Source: Eopsaltria australis (taxonomy: Eukaryota > Chordata > Aves > Passeriformes > Petroicidae). From it: a stretch of DNA of 64,000 nucleotides. Made by a program: the position numbers and the translations under genes. Below, piece by piece: positions 11,713 through 24,998 of this stretch. Location: positions 248,001 through 312,000 of the forward strand of contig JAVTVJ010000490.1 in assembly GCA_034509425.1 (NCBI GenBank). Direction: 5' to 3'. The notes under the pieces are model-generated. The model was not told where the DNA came from. It was given only the letters and a program-made list of their open reading frames with translations, and did no database searches. Each line of letters begins with the position of its first letter. Within the stretch, counting starts at the first letter, position 1.

Positions 11713-14700
11713 GCTGTTTCATTCCTAATTTTACAGCATCCACTCAAAATCACAGGAGAATTTTGCTTTTTATTTTGCAAGGGGATCCTGCATGTTAGAG
11801 TACAAAGGTGCCAGTTTCGTTCTCAAGTTCCACGCTGTTAAGAAAGAGGAATTGAAAAATTAAACTCAGTCAATAAAGATTTCCCTGAATATCCTCAAGC
11901 ATATTAGAACAGAAGCAAACAAAAGACAATTGGATGAGGGCACTTTATTTGAAGTTATTTGACATTTTGAAGTTATTTTCTTTCTTCTCTCCATTTCCCT
12001 TCCCCTTATTGCACTCATGTATTGCTGTTGTCATTATATTCTTCATTTCATTTTCGAATTATAGAAGGGCAGCCAGGACATTTTAGTTATTTACTTTTAG
12101 TTTAATTTTAACTTGTGATGTCATTTACAACATGGGTGCCTTCAGAGAGACATACAAGCTGAATTGGGGCTGCCACATGCTGCTAATTTTGGATAATGCA
12201 GCAGTTCTACTCTCCAGCTCTGGAGGATGTCAGAGCATTCACCCTTCTCACTCCTATTTTACACAAAGGGCAACCGCAGCGTGGCTGAGTTTATTTGCTA
12301 TAGCAGCAAACATCTTGGCACAGGCTGGAACTGAAAGCAGAAAAATGTCACCAGAGGCTGTTTCCTACACACAGCACTGGGATTGCTCAAAAATCCCCAC
12401 TGGAAAAGAGCCTGCTGAGCCCTGAGATCATAAAGGGCTCCTCGTGCGTAAATGACACCGATCCTGATGCTGGAATGAGTAGCTAAAGACTCTGCAAGCT
12501 CAGAAACAGCACATAGAAAATGTCTCTGGAGCCATGATTCATCTTGTGTCCTGTGCCCTGCTTTTGTGTATTCCCAAGGCAACTCTGAGAGGTGGCTCAG
12601 GATAGGCCATCCACTCATGTGGCCCTAAAAGTTGTGATGAGTTCAGGAAAAACATTTCAAGATAAAATTTAAACTGACTGGTTTTACCTCAAAAGGAAAG
12701 CAGCATTTCACACAATTCTGTTATTTAGGTATCAGTCTGTGTCAGGGGTGCTCAGACCAGACCAGAACTTCATTCACATCTTCAAAGCCTAAAAAACCAG
12801 AGGGGATGGAAAAGTAAAGCTGTTCCCCTCATTTTGCCCCATTTTTGGTATAAAATGGAAAGCAGACCAGTGCTGTAGTAAACAAAATGCAACTTAGCTT
12901 CAGCAGGAAGGGATGCTGGTTTTTGAAGATAAAAGTGATTACAAGAAAAATGTAAGCTATGATTTTGACTTAAACCCAGGTAAAATCTCCTGGCTAACCA
13001 TCACTTTTCTAATGTGAATAGTTTGTTTCTCCACGGGTCCAGATGATGGGTGACAGAGGCAGTTTGATCTGAGACCCCAGTGGATGTGATGTGGCCACAG
13101 CTCCACATCCCTCAGCCCTGCCTGCTGTGAGATCCAGTGTGTGTCCCTACAGCTGTGCACTCACCCCACAACCTCCCCAGAAGCTGCTTGAGACCTCCAG
13201 ACCCTCCAGTAGCCAACATGCCACCCTCTGGCCCCTCCAGCATCTGCCTCAGGGCCATGGTCTCTCCCAGGCTCAGCTCACAGACCTCTGCCCTTCTCTC
13301 CAGCTCAGCTGAAGTTCTCTTAACAAACCAGGCAGATCCATGAGTGCAGGACTGCATTCCTCAGGGAAACACTCACAGCTACTCTCTCCAGCTCCTGGAC
13401 CCACAGGCACATGAGCCCTGTGAGCCACAGACGCTTCTCCACATGCTGGCCCTAAGACCCCACACAAACCTGTGCACACAGCCCCTCACCCAGGAAAATC
13501 CCTGGAAATGGGATTTAATAAGGAGACAGGACAGACTGAGCTGGGCAAGAGCAGAGCGTGGCCAGTCCAGGTTTTGTGCATGTTCTACAGCTTTTATCCC
13601 CTTATCTCTTTGTTTTCCCACACTTGCTCCTCCCCAAGCCACATCGATTGGTCCTTCTCCAAATATCCTACAATAACTTCCACACACTCTCACAGCTCCT
13701 GTAAAATCATCCCATGGTGAGTTTTGTGTAATTTTCAGATGTTCCCCCTTGCTCCATCCCTGCCTGTGAGGGCAACAAACCCCACAGCTCTCAGGATCCC
13801 CTTGGGGACCATTTCTTTGGCCAAGCCATCTCAGTGGCTCTCAGCTGCTCACCAGCCCCAGGTGTGACAGAGGCAGAGAACTCCATCGGCACCAATCACA
13901 ACATTGGGTTTCCTCCACCTAATTGTAGTTCCTCAACCCCTTGATGAGCCTTTGGCTTTATGGTGATTAGCTGTTAATCACCTATGCTAATGGCTTAGGG
14001 AAACGTTCTGCCCGGTTTATTGCTCCTTCTGGCCAGCCCTTCCATGGCACCAAGCATGACTTGCACAACTGCTAATCCAAAAATAATTTCCCAAGGTCTG
14101 GGGAGCCCTGTCTGGCCAACGTCTCGTGCCTCTCTTCCTTTTAGCCACCCTATATCAATCACCAGCTTCTTCTCACCCACATTTGTGAAGATTTGGGGAC
14201 CTATAAAGCTCTATCTGATAAACAGCTTCTGTTCCATTTGTTGGTGTGTGCTTTTCCCTGCAGCTCCCTCCCTCCAATTAAGCCGCGAGTTTTATTTCTG
14301 AGTTTCCTTCTCATTCACTCTGAGCCAAAGATGAGTGATGCTGACAACGCTGCCCCATTCACATCCCTACTCAAAGCTGCTTTTCCTGGGAAGACTCACC
14401 AAATCAGCTGGTGAAATGTTTTCTCCACCCCACTAAAGGGGCAAGAATGGGGAGACTGGTGAAAACCAGCAGCAACTGCTTCATCAGAGAAATATTGTAG
14501 ATCTTGCAGACTGGTTTCAAAGCAAAGAATTCGATCTTGAAGCAGGGTCAACATGAAATATTTTCCCTTTCCCATAGCTGAGGGTATCTTTTCCTTCCAG
14601 ATTCACCCCAGCAGCCACAGAACCTGAACCTGGGGCAAGGCAAAGAAAAAGCTCCACCTGCCTGAGCTGCATATCAGAAAATTTAGCAGCACCCCAATAT

Positions 14701-15622
14701 CCAGCCTTGAAAGCCCCAATAAGAACAAATTGTTCAGTTTTCCCTTTATTTTCCCAGCCATTTCAGGACATTTTTTTTTTTCCGTACTCTTTGATGCTTT
14801 ACTGCAGCAGGGACTCTGCTCTGAAGGTGTGGCCATGGCACAACTCAGAGGATTTACAAAGCCTCAAGACCCAGCCCTGCATTTTACCTTGGCCTTTCCA
14901 TCACGCTGGTTTAATTTAACCCAAGGCCAAGAATTAAAATATTTAAAAAAAACCAACCAAAAAACAACAATTCATGCCTGGTTACATTTGTGCTTGTGAC
15001 CTACGCCTGTCCAAGCAGGAGTTGGACAGGACAAAGCACAATGCACTTCCTTGCTTTTATTGCTCTCATTCACTTCATGTCATGCCAAAGAAGGTTGATT
15101 TAGGAAGTTCTAGTAATTAACTGCTGATGTTTTTGACTGCTGTTCCCAAGGGACTCACAATGACTTGTAATTGTTGTTCTGTAGGAAACGCTTTCTGGAA
15201 CGATTGGAGATAACATATATTCTCTGTATGGCTTTACTTTTACTTGATTATTTTTTTAAGCCAGGAACATGATTTTTTTTTTCTTCCTTTAAGCAAAAGT
15301 CACCTGTTCCCTGCATCCTGGAAACCTCATAAATCACCTTTCTCCTCGCAGACCATGCTGACTATTTGCTGTCAGAGTCCACAAAATAAAGAAGTTCCTT
15401 AATTCAGTTACACATTTAAACATAGAATATGTGAAGTGGAAAAAATAAGGAGAGAGTAAAAATCATTGCTGCTTATACACTTTAAGTTACAAAGTGCCTT
15501 TCTTTGCTCTTAGCAGCTGAGAATACTTGAAAGAGAATGCACAGGAGCAATGTGTATTTGGAGAGCACCAGTTGTTATAAGAATTTAAACTCATACTGGT
15601 GCTATAAGAGGAGGCTCCAGCA

Positions 15623-16035
15623 GAATCATAGAATGGTTTGGGTTGGAAGGGACCTTAAAGATTATTCAGTTCCAACCTCTGCCATGGGTAGGGACATCTT
15701 CCACTATCCCAGGTTGCTCCAAGTCCCGTCCAACCTGGCCTTGGACACTGCCAGGGATCCAGGGGCAACCACAGCTTCTCTGTGCCAGGGCCTCCCCACC
15801 CTCACAGGGAAGAATTTCTTCTTAATATCCAGTTGAAACCTGTCCTTTGTCAGTTTGAATCCATTCCCCCTTGTCCTGTCACTCCACACCTTTGTAAATT
15901 GTCTCTCCATCTTTCTTGCAGGTTCCCTTCAGCTACTGGAAGGCTGCAATTAAGTCACTCAGGCTGAATAATCTCAGTTCTCCAAGCTGAATAATCTCAG
16001 TTCTTTTAGCCTTTCCTCATAACTCTCAATAGAGC
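15623..16035 (-). mobile_element. CR1 LINE fragment
   Basis: Starts with the near-consensus CR1 3' end in antisense (GAATCATAGAATGGTTTGGG) and continues to about 16035. A short internal duplication (AGGCTGAATAATCTCAGTTC-like) occurs around 15961-16010. Boundaries are approximate. Confidence 0.9.
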
Positions 16036-16228
16036 CTCTCACTCATCAAGGTATTTCCTGATGTTTTTACTCACTGTTCTGTTAAAAATTAATTAGTGGA
16101 AGCCTTAGCACAATTGCATAATTGGATGCTTGTATTGATTCTACTCCAATTTAAAATAAATGTAAAAATTATCATTCTAATTCCTCTTTCTGTGGCTCCT
16201 GCTACTCATACACACAGACTAATGGTGT

Positions 16229-16316
16229 GATTTTTGGGGTGTCCTGTGCAGGGCCAGGAGCTGGACTTGATCCCTGTGGGTCCCTTCCAGCTCAGGATAT
16301 TCTGTGATTTTATGTA
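16229..16316 (+). mobile_element. CR1 LINE 3' tail
   Basis: A plus-oriented CR1 tail with TTTTTGGGGTGTCCTGTGCA and the GTGGGTCCCTTCCAGCTCAG end. It lies about 200 bp from an opposite-strand CR1 copy. Confidence 0.85.
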
Positions 16317-17019
16317 TTTCTCAAAGTTCATGTTATGCAGCCATTAAACACCTATTTTCTCTCTCAGATGACACAATAACTGGGTAGTCAGAGCTACATT
16401 TCATACTGAAAAAAATCTAAAAAGCTTAATTTTCAAATTTTCACCTATTATATTCACCTGCTACTGACCCAAAACCACCCCTAACAAACCCAGAGCAGAT
16501 TCTAATGCACATTTTGTGTTTGCCAGCTTTGACACTGGAATAACAATTTGTGGATTGTTTCACAGGACTGATCTGAGCAAGAGAGACTCAGGAAGGATAT
16601 GGTGATAGGAATTCAGCCCTGAGAAGGATGTCAGTCATAATAAAACTGTTCTGCATTGAAGTGCCTGTAAAAGCCCGGCTTTCTTCACACGCCATGGCAG
16701 AGCACTCACTGCTCATTTGTCACCCTGTCTGGGAGTGACATTTGCCAACTGCAATTTGCCATTGTGATATTTTTCCCCCTTTTGCTCCTATTGACCAAAC
16801 GTAAACAGTTCATGACAGCAGATTTGAGATGGCATTAGCAGCGTGCTGCAGCCACTTCAAAACAGGAACACGGCCATGTATCACTGACAATTCAACATAA
16901 AGACATGGACCACAAAGACTTTTCTCAGCCAAGATGTCACAGTGTGCAAGGGAGTAATCTTCCATCAGAGAGATAAAAATGTGGAGCCCACTGAAAATGG
17001 TGTTTAGCTGATTTCACCA

Positions 17020-17148
17020 GAAATGGGTCAGATTGGAAGGGTCACAGTGGTCACCTGGTCCAACCTCCTGCTCCAGAAGGTCCATCCCAGAGCTCATGGC
17101 ACAGGATTGTGTCCAGGCAGTTCTGGAATATCTCCAGATCTTGGCCCT
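17020..17148 (-). mobile_element. CR1 LINE fragment, diverged
   Basis: Contains GGTCACCTGGTCCAACCTCC and TGTCCAGGCAGTTCTGGA.TATCTCCAG, typical of a CR1 subfamily read in antisense. Ends approximate. Confidence 0.75.
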
Positions 17149-18559
17149 CCGTATGTTTTTCTCCTGACTTTAATGGTCAATAAGGCAAATGAAGCACAGG
17201 TCTAAAACTGCATCACAGATTAAAAATAATCTGAGCAACGCACAAGGCAGTGATTGGTGATGCCCTGTACCTCAGACTAAAACAATTTGTATCATCTCAT
17301 GTTCAATGTTTAAGGTGGATTTTTATTTATTGCTTGCAATACCAAAATTAATTTACTGTTGCACCTTCCACCATCACACGACAAGGCTTTTATAATATTT
17401 AGGATTTAATTCCTACCAAACTTCACAAATGTGACCCATGTCCTGCTCACACAACCGAGGGGCTGCTCAGTACCTGTGATCTTCAGTTTGGATTTTCACA
17501 CCATTTGGGAAACAACCTTGCAGAAACCTATCCATGCTCAGGGGAACTGCCCCCACTGGCCTGCACAGGTGGAGACCCTGCACTGCTCCTTTCCCTCAGC
17601 CACAAGAGATTTTTTTCCACTCTCCCTACAGCAGTTATTCAGAACTCAGGGTCTGGAGACCTTGGCTGCCATCCACACCACTCAGCAAACCAAGCACATC
17701 TCAGCAAAAGGTATGTTTGTGGAATGTAACTTTTAACCTCCTATCCTTTGTGTATTTTACAGAGAGGAGCTGAACACTTGTATTCTTTTTTTGGTTACAC
17801 ATTCTTCACCGGTGTTTTGTCGATTAATAAATATTTGCTGAATTCCAGTGCACGGAGTATTTTTACGAATGCCCAGAATATTTCTTAGATTAATTCGGAA
17901 GGCCTTGCCAAATGATAAGATGATGATAAGGAAGCAGAACACCCACGCAAGGTACAGTTATCTTGGGTGTTTTATCAGGATTTAGGGTTGTGACACAGCC
18001 CCAGTGTTGTTCTACAAGAAGTCTGTGCTTACAAATTCTCACGTCCAGGACACCTTCCAGGTCCCACTTCTGATATGCCTCCTGTGTGCCCACGTGAGTA
18101 ACTTGATTTATCAGCAACTCCTGTTCCAAAAGCTGGCAAATTCCTGCTACTCAGTCCTGTGCTTTCTTCCACAGAGCTGATTCTGTGTCTCACAGGTGAA
18201 AACTGTGAAGCGGAAGCCAGAGGTGAGGGTGGTGCAGGAGGAATTTCTGACCCATCATCTCATTCACAAACACAACTTCCTTCTTTTCAGGCTTTATCAT
18301 TTACACACAGTGGGATTCATTTGAATCAGTCACCCTGGACTCCTCCAATAGTCAGGATAGCCTGTGGAGATCCAGAGAGCAGCAGGCAGAGTAGTGAAAA
18401 ATTCAATTCATTCCGTAGCATCTAAACCAGACCACGTGGCTGAAGTCCAGCAGTGCCTGTTTCTCACCAGTCGCTTTCAAGATATTCCTGGGTCACTGGT
18501 TTGTATGGAGATATCCACCCTGTAAACACCTGTGAGGAGATGTTTTGATGATGCTGATG

Positions 18560-18905
18560 ACATTTCCAGGGATGGGGCAGCCACAGCTTCTCTGGGTACC
18601 CTGTGCAAGGGCCTCACCATCCTCACAGGGAAGAATTCCTTCCCAATATCCCATCTAACCCTGCCCTCTGCCAGCTTGAAGCCATTCCCCCTTGTCCTGT
18701 CACTCCATCCCTTGTCCAAACTCCCTCTCCAGCTCTCTTTGAGTCCACTGGAAGTGGCACTAAGGTCTTCCTTTCTCTAAGCCCTCTCTTCTCCAGGCTG
18801 AAAAACCCCAAATCTTTCAGATTTTCCTCAAAGGAGAGGTGTTTTATTCCTCTCTTCATCCTCATGGACCTGCTCTGGACTCACTCCAGCTCAGCTGGAT
18901 ACAGC
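18560..18905 (-). mobile_element. CR1 LINE fragment
   Basis: An antisense CR1 body: CCACAGCTTCTCTGGGTACC, TCACAGGGAAGAATTCCTTC, CCCCTTGTCCTGTCACTCCA, and the CTGGACTCACTCCAGC end. The 3' tail is missing or diverged. Confidence 0.85.
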
Positions 18906-21900
18906 TTCAGAACCATATTAAAGTTGTCCTGCAGATTTATCACCTCTGAGTATCTCAGCATGACACCACCTCACCTCAAGCTGTCCACAGCCAACTCATT
19001 GTACTCTATTTTTACATAAATTTGCCTTGAAAATTGAGGCACCCAGATCCAGGAGTTCCTAGAAGACATTTCAATCTGTGTTGAGCAAAGATGTGGAATG
19101 CATGGGATGAGCACAGCGTCACGAAAAACACTGAAACACCACCTGAAACTCATGGTGAGGCCAAGAGCCAGAGACCAGAGAAAGTGCTTTAATTTGAGGG
19201 TCTGGAAAAGTCTCAGTGCTATCATTCTATGGATAGTTGAGTTGTGCCTTTAAGCACAACTTCCTGAAGGATCAACAGCTGTAGTTACCTATAATTGTTT
19301 CAGAAAAAAAAAAAGAAAATTAATTTTAAGAAATCTACAGAAAAAAATGAAAATTAATTAAAAAAAAACCCGCAGCAAATGAAACTTGAAATGTTGACGT
19401 ATTCATAATTATTTATCTTAGAGAAAACAGCAACTTTTTCCTTGTAAAAATCAATGTTTGATTCCTTGCTGATAAAGTCAGCAACAATTAGTGAGGGATG
19501 TCACAAAATCTGGTTGTTTTCCACAGTACCAACAATCCCTCCCCACCCTGTTTGAAATGACAAATAAAATACCTGAGTAAGCCCTTCTTCCTTTTCTAGT
19601 TTTATAAACAAGGCTGCTAAGGAGGAACTGCTTCCTTATTTCAGAGCTGATGATGGATTTATTGTTTTATATCCAGTGAAAACAAATCAATGAAGAGTGT
19701 GAGTGTGTACAAAGTGTCCTTAATGGAGTGATTTTCCCAAGGAGATGCAGCAAAGAGGATCATATGGAGATGTAGGAGCAACCATTTTCATTCCATAAAA
19801 AAAATCTCTGTTTCCTACATGATCTTTTTGATGAAAAATAAAATAAAACTATGCAAATTAAGGCTTTGGTGCTCAATTCTTAATTTTGACATTTCTACAA
19901 ACACAAACTAAAGAGACAAATTATCACAGGACAAACTTTGGTGAGGGTTGTGGGTTAATTTTTTAATCACCTACTTAATAATAACTGTGCATACCCCAGG
20001 TATTGACAATGTGAAATTCAGGGCAGTTTCCTTCATAGTAAACTTACCCTGGGGTAGGAAAATAAAGCAGAGTTACCAAAATAATTAAAATCCGTATTTT
20101 TTACCACATTATGTTATTGCAATCATACCCCAAATCATGTAGGCTCTCTGAAAAATCGACTGTTTTACTCCTTCAAAAGATTGGTGCAAGTATTTTCAGG
20201 AAAAAACAGCTATTTGATGTCTTTGTTTTTTAATGCAGCTTCCAACCAGGACCAGAAAAAATCCTGCCTTCCCCAAGTATTTCACTTTCAGCAATTGAAT
20301 CCTCAGAGCCCCTAAACCACTTACCCTGATGGAAAACTTGGCCGATGGTGGTGTCATTCTTCCAAGCTCTTCAGCTTTCCTTGATTACTGAAGTGACCAT
20401 TTCCTGCCATTTCAAATCGGCCCATTAGATACATTGCAAACAGAAACAAATAGAAATCTGCCCCAGAAAAGTGAAAACTTGAAAGCCAAGAGACTCAAGT
20501 TGTCATTTTTAGTTCACCTAGGAACCAAAACCCACAGTGACTGCCAGCATCCGTTCATGGTGTCTGTCATTATATCCTAAACTTTTCCCAGATATAACCA
20601 GAATAAGGATGGTGCATGTACAAAACAAACATCATGAGGTTTATAAAGTTGTGAATTTTTTTCCCCACAACCATTATTTTTTGCTCTTGCCATTATTTTT
20701 CCACTGACCTGATGAGGCCCATGAAACATTCATGACTCAATCTCCCAGATTAATTTCCACTAGCAAATAAATTATTAAAAAATGAGGAAGAAATAGGAGC
20801 TTTTGCCTGACCATTGCTTTAAATATTTTATTTGTATGGGCCACTCTGTACAAGACAAAGCTAAATAATCATTTTGTACAGAGGTGGCAGATATGACACC
20901 CTGCCAAAATAGTAACTCTGCTTCCATATTCATCTCAAGCCATATTTGTTGTTAGTTAAGAGGTCAATTTTGAGCACAGGCTGTAATTTTTTTATTCCAC
21001 AGAGGAAAAGAGAATGAAATGAAGACACCATGCAAATCAAGTGCCAACATCACTGGTGTCTTGTAATGCTCAATTATCAAATGGTCACTGCTTTGTTCAG
21101 TTCAGGAAGTCACATTATTTGGGAAATGAAACAAAAAAAGAGAAACAATGAGGAGGAAAACATAATCTAAAATAATTGGATGCATGTTGTGCACAGATGT
21201 GTTTATGCACAGATCTGTGCAAAGATTTTTGTACTGCCACATAATATTTTGGATTGACTTGTGTGATTGACCCAAAAATCCCTGTAATGTCTTAAGGGAA
21301 ATAATTTCTGGTGCTTTACATTGAATAAAAAAGTGCAAGTCTTGATGCAGACAGTGACCAGGTGATGCTCTGGAACTACTTTTTGAGAGTATTTAGATCT
21401 AAATGAATGTTCTGCTGGCAGATTTCTTCCAAAGAGCCATTCCTTTTGCCTGATTAAAGGCACTGGCACTGAGCCCTGGAGAAGGAACCTGCTGCTCTTG
21501 GGTTCCAGGAGCAAGGCTGATGGCAGGAGCTGGGCACTGCTGAGATGCCCTGCCCAGGTGGTGATTTGGGCAGGTGGCTCAGGTTCTTTTTTTCCACATT
21601 TGTGAAGGAGGGCATGGGTGAATCTGGAGTTAATTCACTGTCAGGTGGGTAGTGGACTTTGCAAACAAATATACAAGGACACAATGACAGATAATAGGTA
21701 AGAAAAATCTGTTTTAACAAAAATACTCTCCATAACCAGAGGTGAAGGAGCCTCAAAGTTCTTTGGAGTCTGTTTTAGAAAGGGAGAGAGCTCAGGGCCT
21801 CTCCTCATCTTCATTTACCCTCCTCAAGAACCCAATGAACCACAATTTCCAACCAATCCATCCTCTTTCTCACATCCTAAAAATCCTTAAATCTTCATGG

Positions 21901-23249
21901 GTGCAATCCACTGGAGACCATCCTCTTGGGTCCCCTTTATAGGAACAACTCTTCTCATCCTAAAGCAGAGCTACACCACACCCTGGTATCTCCCCTGCTC
22001 TGGACAGATCCCCTGAACACATCTGCACTGCAGACATCCAGATTTCAGCCAGATCAAACCTGGCCTGTCCCAAATCAGCTCCCTTTTCCTCAGATAAGCC
22101 CTTATCAGTGCTGCTCTGCTATCAGGGAGTGGGAGGTAATCTCCAATCTGACACAGCATAAAGCTCTGAAATAAATGGTGTTGGGTTTACTAGGCTGGAA
22201 AAACCAGAAAGGAATTTTTTTGGTTCCAAAAACCTTCTAACATTTGTCATCTCCACGGTATTTTCTGTCCAAATGTGCCCTTCAATATTTTATATCAGAG
22301 ATGTCCTATGAAACAGGTGGGAAAATCAAAACTGTATTTGTTTCACGTAACGAAGTGTGGAGTGGAAAATACAGAACTTTCAAGAGGGGAAAAAGGTTTT
22401 ACATCAGGGATCTGTGGCTGTTTGTGACTTCCCAGAAACACTGAAGCTCAAGCTGAGGTATCTTAAAAGCATTATTGAATCTGCCTGCAGCTGACAGCAC
22501 AAACAGATCTCTAAAAACACAGGGATGGCAGAGTCAGCAGAGTCAGGAATGAGCAGGGAGCTGATGCTGATGATGTCTCAGGGGCTGAATCTCTTTGGGA
22601 AATCTGGATCTCACAAAGGGTTAAGAAGTTTGTCTGATCTAAACCAAACAGGTTTTATTACACTGAAATAAATAAAATTAAAATAATTGGAACCCTGAGA
22701 TGCTTTACTGCATATAATGGCTTTAAACTGAAAGAGAGCAGGTAAGATTGGATATAAGGAAGAAATTCTTCCCTGTGAGGGTGGGGAGGCCCTGGTACAG
22801 ATTGCCCAGAGAAGCTGTGGCTGCCCCTGGATCCCTGGAAGTGTCCAAGGCCAGGTTGGACAGGGTTTGAAGAAACCTGGGAGAGTGGAAGGTGTCCCTG
22901 CCCAGGTTGGAATGAGAAGATTTTTAAGGTCCCTTCCCACCCAAACCATTCTGTGACTCTATGACAGATAGTGTGATGTGAATGGGAAGCAAAGGGGCAG
23001 GCAGATCTTCATCCAAAGCCCATCTAACCCTTTCTGGTACTCCTTTGTAACTTATATCCAGGTTGGTTTTCAAATCTAACTCCAGGGTTAATGCCCTGAG
23101 ATCTCCACTTGCACAGTCAGTTTGGTACCTCCAGAAAAACACTGAATTTTTGCTGGAAACTGATTTTGCACTCATTTTTCAGGACCCAGAGGAGTATCCA
23201 CACTGACTAGGAAGAAGGTGCTGCAATAAACATCAGAAAGTAAAAGTCC
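18906..23249. other. Intergenic sequence downstream of MINDY4
   Basis: AT-rich sequence with one CR1 copy at 22735-22966. AQP1, the downstream neighbour of MINDY4 in mammals, is not recognisable here: no NPA-containing or aquaporin-like frame was found on the minus strand. Confidence 0.55.
22735..22966 (+). mobile_element. CR1 LINE fragment with intact 3' end
   Basis: A plus-oriented CR1: GATATAAGGAAGAAATTCTT, then CCCAGAGAAGCTGTGGCTGC, ending CCATTCTGTGACTCTATGAC. It resembles the younger copies. Confidence 0.9.
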
Positions 23250-23255
23250 TTTATT
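23250..23255 (-). promoter_or_regulatory. Candidate polyadenylation signal of MINDY4
   Basis: AATAAA on the minus strand, about 1.1 kb beyond the stop codon, followed by GGACTTTTAC and a GT/T-rich stretch within 30 bases. It is the first canonical signal in the sense direction after the terminal coding exon. Confidence 0.4.
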
Positions 23256-24338
23256 GAACTCTCATGAAATATTCACTCTCAAGAGAGAGGAATATCCCTA
23301 GAAACACCGTTTATCTGCCTGTTTTTCCCAAGGTGTTTTTTCCAACCTTCAGTATGGTAACTTGCTCTAATTTTGGTAAAGTGTTGCTAAAACAGAATTA
23401 ATCAGAATACAATCTGTGGCCTCAGTACCCTCAGGATCCATCTCCACAGTACCTCATTCCAGCACGTGCATTTTATTTAACCACAGAAACTGGCACCTAT
23501 CACAGATAGGCACCATTTGAATTTCAAAACGAACAACCCTTCTGTTTCCTTGCAGCCATGAAGAAGCAAACCACAGACCTAATCTGTCACTTGGGTGTGA
23601 ATAAACCCTCGTGTAGAAGTAAGGGTATAAATGTAAAGATACTGATACAGCTGCTTCTCAGCAGAAAGAAAAATGAGCTATATCAGCACGAGGCACTGTT
23701 ACACACCCAGTACTGGGAAAGTACTAATGGGATTATTTTGGTAACACAGAACCACAATCCTCACTGCAAATTTATGACACAAAGAGAGCTTGGTACAGGC
23801 CAGGCTTCCCCTGAAAAGCCCAGAGGGTCACCAAGCTGTTTAGGCTTGCTAACACCAGCTAACGAGGTGAATATATAATATATTCCTTGGATGATGTTTG
23901 ATAGTGGCACTGGAATTCTGTCATGGGAGAACAAGGCAGGACAGAGAAGGCTGTAAAGTGAGAGAAATCTGGGTTCAGCATCTCCCATCAGATGCTTCCA
24001 AACAATTGCAGGATACAGAGTGGATCCAGGAGGAGACCTCAAGGGGACGTTGACGACTTCGCTGCTTCATCTGTAACCTTGATTTGGTGGTGGGAACCCA
24101 GCCTGCCCTCAGGAGCTTTATGCTAAAGGCAGTGGACAAGGAATTTACGTCAGTGTTGTTTATATTGTAAGCAAAGTATCTGCAGCACGAGGTGACTGAG
24201 GTGAAACTCTGCCAGCCTGTTAACCTTGTCGTTCTTCCTCATCTCAAACTGCCCTGTTTCCTGTATTGGTGGGAATAGGAATGTGCTCATTCAGTCATTT
24301 CCTTCTGGTCTTCCCAAAGAAAGTGCAGGGCAGATCAG
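23250..24338 (-). other. MINDY4: Probable MINDY4 3' UTR
   Basis: Between the stop codon and 23250 I see no further coding sequence. The first canonical AATAAA on the minus strand downstream of the stop is at 23255-23250. It is followed by a T-rich stretch suited to cleavage and polyadenylation. Variant hexamers (AATATA and CATAAA types) occur nearer, around 24110-24170, and could define a shorter UTR. The end is inferred, not shown. Confidence 0.4.
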
Positions 24339-24387
24339 TCACAGGATGGGTTCTGTGCCGTTCCAGTCGATGGCAGCTCCTTGCCAC
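24339..24387 (-). CDS. MINDY4: MINDY4 terminal coding exon and stop
   Basis: The coding part is 49 nt. The first base completes the split Lys, 15 codons encode WQGAAIDWNGTEPIL, and TGA lies at 24341-24339. The acceptor is TTTCTAG. The tail W-x-G-A-x-x-x-W-N-G-x-x-P-I-L is the conserved extreme C-terminus of MINDY4, so the gene ends here. The exon continues as 3' UTR to the left. A sense-oriented solo LTR lies about 175 bp upstream of this acceptor. Confidence 0.92.
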
Positions 24388-24562
24388 CTAGAAATGAAAT
24401 CATTTCACATCCATCAGTGCATCACTGGAAAGGTGAACACACACCCCTGAACCACCCAAGGAACCTCAGAGACATTGGGATGGATTTGTTTGGGATAACT
24501 AATCACATCCCAGAGGGAATGGAGAGGGATGAGGGAGTTGTACCCCTGATTTTAGGTGCCAA

Positions 24563-24994
24563 TGATGCCTTGGAATGGCTACCTGAAACAGAGGCTGGAC
24601 TAGATTAAGAGAATAAAGTGGGTATTTATTAAAGGTCTTCAACAGATACACCTTGGGCAGTCAGAAGTCTCTGAGGGGCTACACCCAAGATGGACAATGG
24701 CCACCGTTTTTTTATACAGTTATAAGTTTGGTCTATTTGCATATCAGGGGTTAATCCTACAATTACAGCTTCGGGTAGTGAAATCATCTACCCCTGGTTT
24801 GCTCTCCCCAGTTCATTTTTGTTTATACTTTACAGAGCCTGAGGCAGTAGAGTGTCCTTGAGTTTCAGGCCTAGAGGGATCGTTTTGTCTGACCAACATG
24901 TGAAGACAGTAACTAGAGGCTATGGAGCTTTAGAGTTACACCCTAAAGCAGTACAGGATTTGAACAACAAGAAAGCTAAAATCCTCAGGCATCA
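24563..24994 (-). mobile_element. Solo LTR (family A), sense to MINDY4, in its last intron
   Basis: A 432-bp element flanked by a 4-bp target-site duplication CCAA (24559-24562 and 24995-24998). On the minus strand it starts TGATGCC and ends GGCATCA, a perfect 7-bp terminal inverted repeat with TG...CA ends. Inside, in the 5' to 3' LTR direction, are a TATA-like TATAAAA (about 24709-24716), an octamer ATGCAAAT (about 24735-24742) and a polyadenylation signal AATAAA (24630-24625). It aligns along its length with the LTR at 47117-47561. No internal retroviral region is present, so it is a recombined solo LTR. The 4-bp duplication would fit a gammaretrovirus-like (ERV1) group; that is inference. 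Confidence 0.85.
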
Positions 24995-24998
24995 CCAA

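Larger units (their letters stand above)
10016..18559. other. Intergenic sequence with CR1 copies
   Basis: Between the listed CR1 copies this is ordinary AT-rich DNA. The stretch 13000-13900 is less AT-rich and has overlapping frames on both strands, but no recognisable protein. Confidence 0.55.

Noticed and set aside
13000..13720. Cluster of overlapping frames on both strands, including CELSLGETMALRQMLEG on minus
   Set aside because: Explained by a locally less AT-rich composition; no protein family recognised and no good exon boundaries fixed.
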